Below are positions 61,175-64,000 of a DNA stretch of 64,000 nucleotides, one piece after another. The DNA is taken from contig JADJVB010000013.1 of the NCBI GenBank assembly GCA_016710745.1, positions 635,592 through 699,591 on the forward strand. Direction: 5' to 3'. Under the pieces are notes generated by a model. That model saw only the letters and a program-made list of their open reading frames with translations. It had not been told where the DNA came from and did not search any database. This DNA is from Chitinophagaceae bacterium. GTDB lineage: Bacteria > Bacteroidota > Bacteroidia > Chitinophagales > Chitinophagaceae. The position numbers were made by a program, and so were the translations under genes. Every line of letters begins with the position of its first letter. Within the stretch, counting starts at the first letter, position 1.

Positions 61175-62455
61175 ATGAAACGACTGATTATTTTTCAAGT
61201 ATTGGATTGTTTTAACGGATAATTCATAGCGCAGGCAACAGGTACTGACCATGGAGGAAAATCAAACCGGCAATTGAAACCAATCATCCCGCTTTAAAAA
61301 TGCTGGACGCCGGAAGCCCGTTCTATGGACGAAGGAGCCAAAGAGCTTATAGTTGGATGGCGTCGGGAAGTAGGCGCTTAGTGTTTTTTCAAACACCTTA
61401 CGATCCCAGAAGTTGGAAACACTTGAACGGTCAGCCCGGTATGGGCGCTGTCCTGATCCCCGCAAATGTTTCCTAACAAAAAGACAGAATGCCGAATATG
61501 CCTTCTATGAATGCGCAGTCATCCGTGGAGTTACAAAAAGAAGATGTGGTGGTAAATGAACCGTTGTATACAGCCAAAAAAACTATTAAGATTAGATTAG
61601 TGATTGAAAAGAAACTGAAAGTGCTGGACGAAATGATAAGCTTGTTAAAATTCATGATGCAGAGCGCCGAGATCCGGTACAAGAACGGCTTGGGAAAGAA
61701 CAACGCTTATTATAAAGCGAAAGCGGCATTGGCCAACGCGGAAAATATGCAGTTGATGTTGCAGAATGAGATTGTTCAGAAACGAATTGCCATTAACACA
61801 GTGATGAACAGGACCGCGGATAAAGTATTTGATGTTGATACGAATTATGTAGGATAGAATTTAACAGGTCCAAATGTTCTGATTCCCGTTGCCCTGACGA
61901 AGCACGAAGCGATATTAAAGTAATCGACAGAAGCAATGGAAGTGAACAAACTCGAAGCGCAAAGGTGAGTTGGCAAGCTGAAACCGAGTTTGGTGTACAA
62001 TACAATCACATGACGGGATGGGCCTCGGTAACCCCTGATGTTTTCGGTCATGGTAATGGTGGAAATCCCCTCTGCTAAATGGTCATTCCAAAAATGAATA
62101 AGGCAAAAGCAGAAAGCCTTATACTTGGCAAAAACGAAGCATTGAGAAACCAACAGCAGATGATTAACGAAGCAAGCGGTATGGCCGATAGCAGTTTTAC
62201 CGAACTGGAACTGAAAAAGAAGCAAATGAAACTGTATGAGGAACAGATCATACCGGCTGACGAAGAGTTTTCAAACCATGTTATTAGGTTACGAACAAAT
62301 ACCGAAGAGTTATTTAGTTTTTCGATGCCTGGGAAGCACTGAACATGACGCAAATGGATTACCTGGATCAGTTAATGAAGGGTTTGCAGACGGCAGGCCG
62401 AGCTGATGAAAAACTATGGGAGCAAAATAAACGAACTGAATGAAATGGATTTTTG
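61175..62455 (+). pseudogene. TolC/CusC-type outer-membrane efflux protein, many indels
   Basis: ATG 61175 (MKRLIIFQV...) gives a signal-like start followed by the OEP-like IKPAIETNHPALKMLDA read across frames. Longer clean pieces at 61489-61857 (LVIEKKLKVLDEMISLLKFMMQSAEIRYKNGLGK, IAINTVMNRTADKVFDV) and 62079-62342 (KMNKAKAESLILGKNEALRNQQQ) show the long coiled helices of the TolC family. It would complete the tripartite pump with CusA and CusB. Confidence 0.65.
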
Positions 62456-62464
62456 AAAATAGAA

Positions 62465-63868
62465 ATGGGTATCCGCAACCGCACTTATTTTGCCTATTGG
62501 CTTTGTCTATTGCTAATTGCTTCCGCATGCAATAACGGTGGTGATGAAACAAGCGACCGAAATGTACAACTCGTCCTCGTTGTGAGGATTCTGTCTTCAG
62601 CGCACAAGCCCGGCAAACGTCCCAAAATGCGGAATGGAACTGGTGTTGACGGAAAACTATACCGCCATGAATTCGGGCATGAGATGGTCGACAGTGGTGG
62701 GGTGAATAGACAAGGGATATGCCTGTCCCATGGCCATCCGCAGGCGCAAAGCGATAAAGAAGGCTGCGCTTGTTCCATTTGTGAATGCCTTGGAGAACCA
62801 GCAAAATCAGCCAAGAGCGCAAACCGGTTTCTATTGAATACGTTGATTAAACCGAAGCCCAATCAGGAAAGATTGCAACCGAATGCCGATGGTAGGACAG
62901 CGATGGACAGGGAAGAAGATAGTAGAAATGGATACGCTTGATCGAAGTTTATGACCGTAAGACAGATTGGAACAATATCTTCCAATTCGTGCCGGATTGA
63001 AAAGCACCAGGTGAAATACCGGTATCAGAAGTAAGTAGAAGACAACAGATCATGGACATCTATAGTGCCCTGAATTATCGACGGCCCAGGAAAACCTCCT
63101 CGATTTCTAATGAAAAACGATCCCGAGAATCTATAGATGTTGATCAATTCAGCCAACAGAAACTGATATTGAGAAAAGACGGTGCAACAATTAAGTAATG
63201 TAACGAAACCGGTAAACCATCTTACAGAGTTTCTGGTTTTTAGTAAATACAGAAAACATATTCACGAGAGCACGAAAGTAACAGTATGAAGGCAGGGCCA
63301 ACCCCGCAATGAATGTAGCAGTTGGCGTTTACAACCGAAGAATTATCAGTTAAAGAAGGAACAAGTGTACAGAAAGGCAGAATTTAACTGCGTATGGAAT
63401 CCTAACAGGGCAAAGGGCAGCCATTAAGAACATTTTTACCGCAGCAGCAAGAAGCTGGGTAATAAGGCATGTATCACTCCTGAAACAAATCCGGCTGACG
63501 ATTTCAGGGCCTAATCAGCTACATAGAACCTGCTTACAGAAAGCCGGAAAAACTGGTTACTGCAAGAGTTTATTTGATAATTCAACCCACAGGATTCCCA
63601 TAGGGGGCAGCCGTAAAAGCCACTCATTTTCTTTGCTGGTGACCGATCCGCCTACCAGCGGCCGGAAGAAGTTGTTTTATCGGGTCTCCCCCAGTTGGCT
63701 CTAGTAAGAACAGGTAAATAACGGCGGCAAGAAAAATAGAAACAGGCATTACCAATAAATAACTGGTGCAGGTGTTGATGGTCTGGAAAACAGGGGTCAA
63801 GCCGCCGCTAATGCACAACACCGGGTAACAGTGAAAGTTTCCATTAAAACAAAATTTTCAAATGACTA
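62465..63868 (+). pseudogene. CusB-type periplasmic adaptor with heavy-metal-binding domain, many indels
   Basis: ATG 62465 reads MGIRNRTYFAYWLCLLLIASAC, a lipoprotein signal with lipobox. PKCGMELVLTENY (read across frames near 62625) is the heavy-metal-binding domain common in CusB proteins. Further on, the adaptor signature YSALN/YSPEL-TAQENLLF-MKNDPENL appears near 63060-63130, and a C-terminal KxETGITNK segment near 63750. The end is estimated; the next signal peptide starts at about 63868. Confidence 0.6.
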
Positions 63869-64000
63869 TGAAAAATATTTGATAATTATCGCTTCACTTT
63901 TATTAGCCTTCTTGCTTCTTTCGTAAAGAAGAAATGAAACTGCGGTCATTAAGGATGAATATTACACCAGTATAACCCGCAGACTGGCGGAAGATAAGCC
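63868..64000 (+). pseudogene. Start of a metal-binding lipoprotein, cut by the window end
   Basis: ATG 63868 begins MKNI..., then hydrophobic IIASLLLAFLLLS and, allowing a few indels, a lipobox-like CKKNETAVIKDEYYT. This is followed by what should be CPMHPQI and AEDKP of a heavy-metal-binding domain. The gene runs off the window. Confidence 0.4.

Overview
The window looks like a chromosomal contig of a Bacteroidota bacterium, most likely Chitinophagaceae/Sphingobacteriia-like. The evidence is the promoter motif TAnnTTTG, a T9SS-type cell-surface protein, Bacteroidota-style ExbB/ExbD/ExbD/TonB genes, a short NuoG, and an integrase module with Zn-ribbon/HTH and BT4734/DUF3987 genes. No rRNA, tRNA or CRISPR array was found.

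Layout. 1-8.4 kb: the 3' part of a Y_Y_Y-domain histidine kinase, its NarL-type regulator, a repeat lipoprotein, a giant FG-GAP (14-repeat) secreted protein with a broken C-terminus, and another lipoprotein. 8.4-20 kb: housekeeping genes rlmN, an acyl-CoA thiolase, hisS and a low-molecular-weight phosphatase, plus a large multi-repeat secreted protein and a tonB-like / PstS-like / TPR locus. 20.1-35.2 kb: a complete complex I operon (nuoA to nuoN) with two non-nuo exported proteins inserted in it. 35.3-41.4 kb: an ABC-type FtsX/MacB permease, the exbB-exbD-exbD-tonB energy-transduction operon and mnmE.

41.4-54 kb is an accessory island inserted after mnmE. It begins with a cluster of heptamer repeats that look like integrase arm sites, followed by a Zn-ribbon/HTH protein, a tyrosine integrase, an unknown protein, an HTH protein and a BT4734/DUF3987 protein. 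Then comes a same-strand, tightly spaced series: mobile mystery protein A (HTH), mobile mystery protein B (Fic), a single-chain type IIG restriction-modification enzyme, and a full-length prokaryotic Argonaute. The Argonaute keeps MID guide-binding residues but seems to lack PIWI catalytic acids. This Fic / RM / pAgo cluster is the most interesting part of the window. It is followed (54-64 kb) by metal genes: an AraC regulator with an HMA-like CxxC motif, a SAM methyltransferase, an HMA-membrane fusion, and a copper/silver RND efflux locus (HYC_CC_PP-like, DUF3347/heavy-metal-binding, CusA, CusC, CusB).

A strong caveat applies to the whole window. More than 20 genes are split by single-base indels, mostly in homopolymers, and restoring one base usually recovers a full-length conserved protein. 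From about 56.2 kb to the end the errors become so dense that no gene reads through. I read this mainly as uncorrected sequencing error that worsens toward the end, rather than true decay. The FG-GAP gene, with two in-frame TAG codons as well as a frameshift, is a better candidate for real mutation. Split genes are annotated here as their reconstructed full span.
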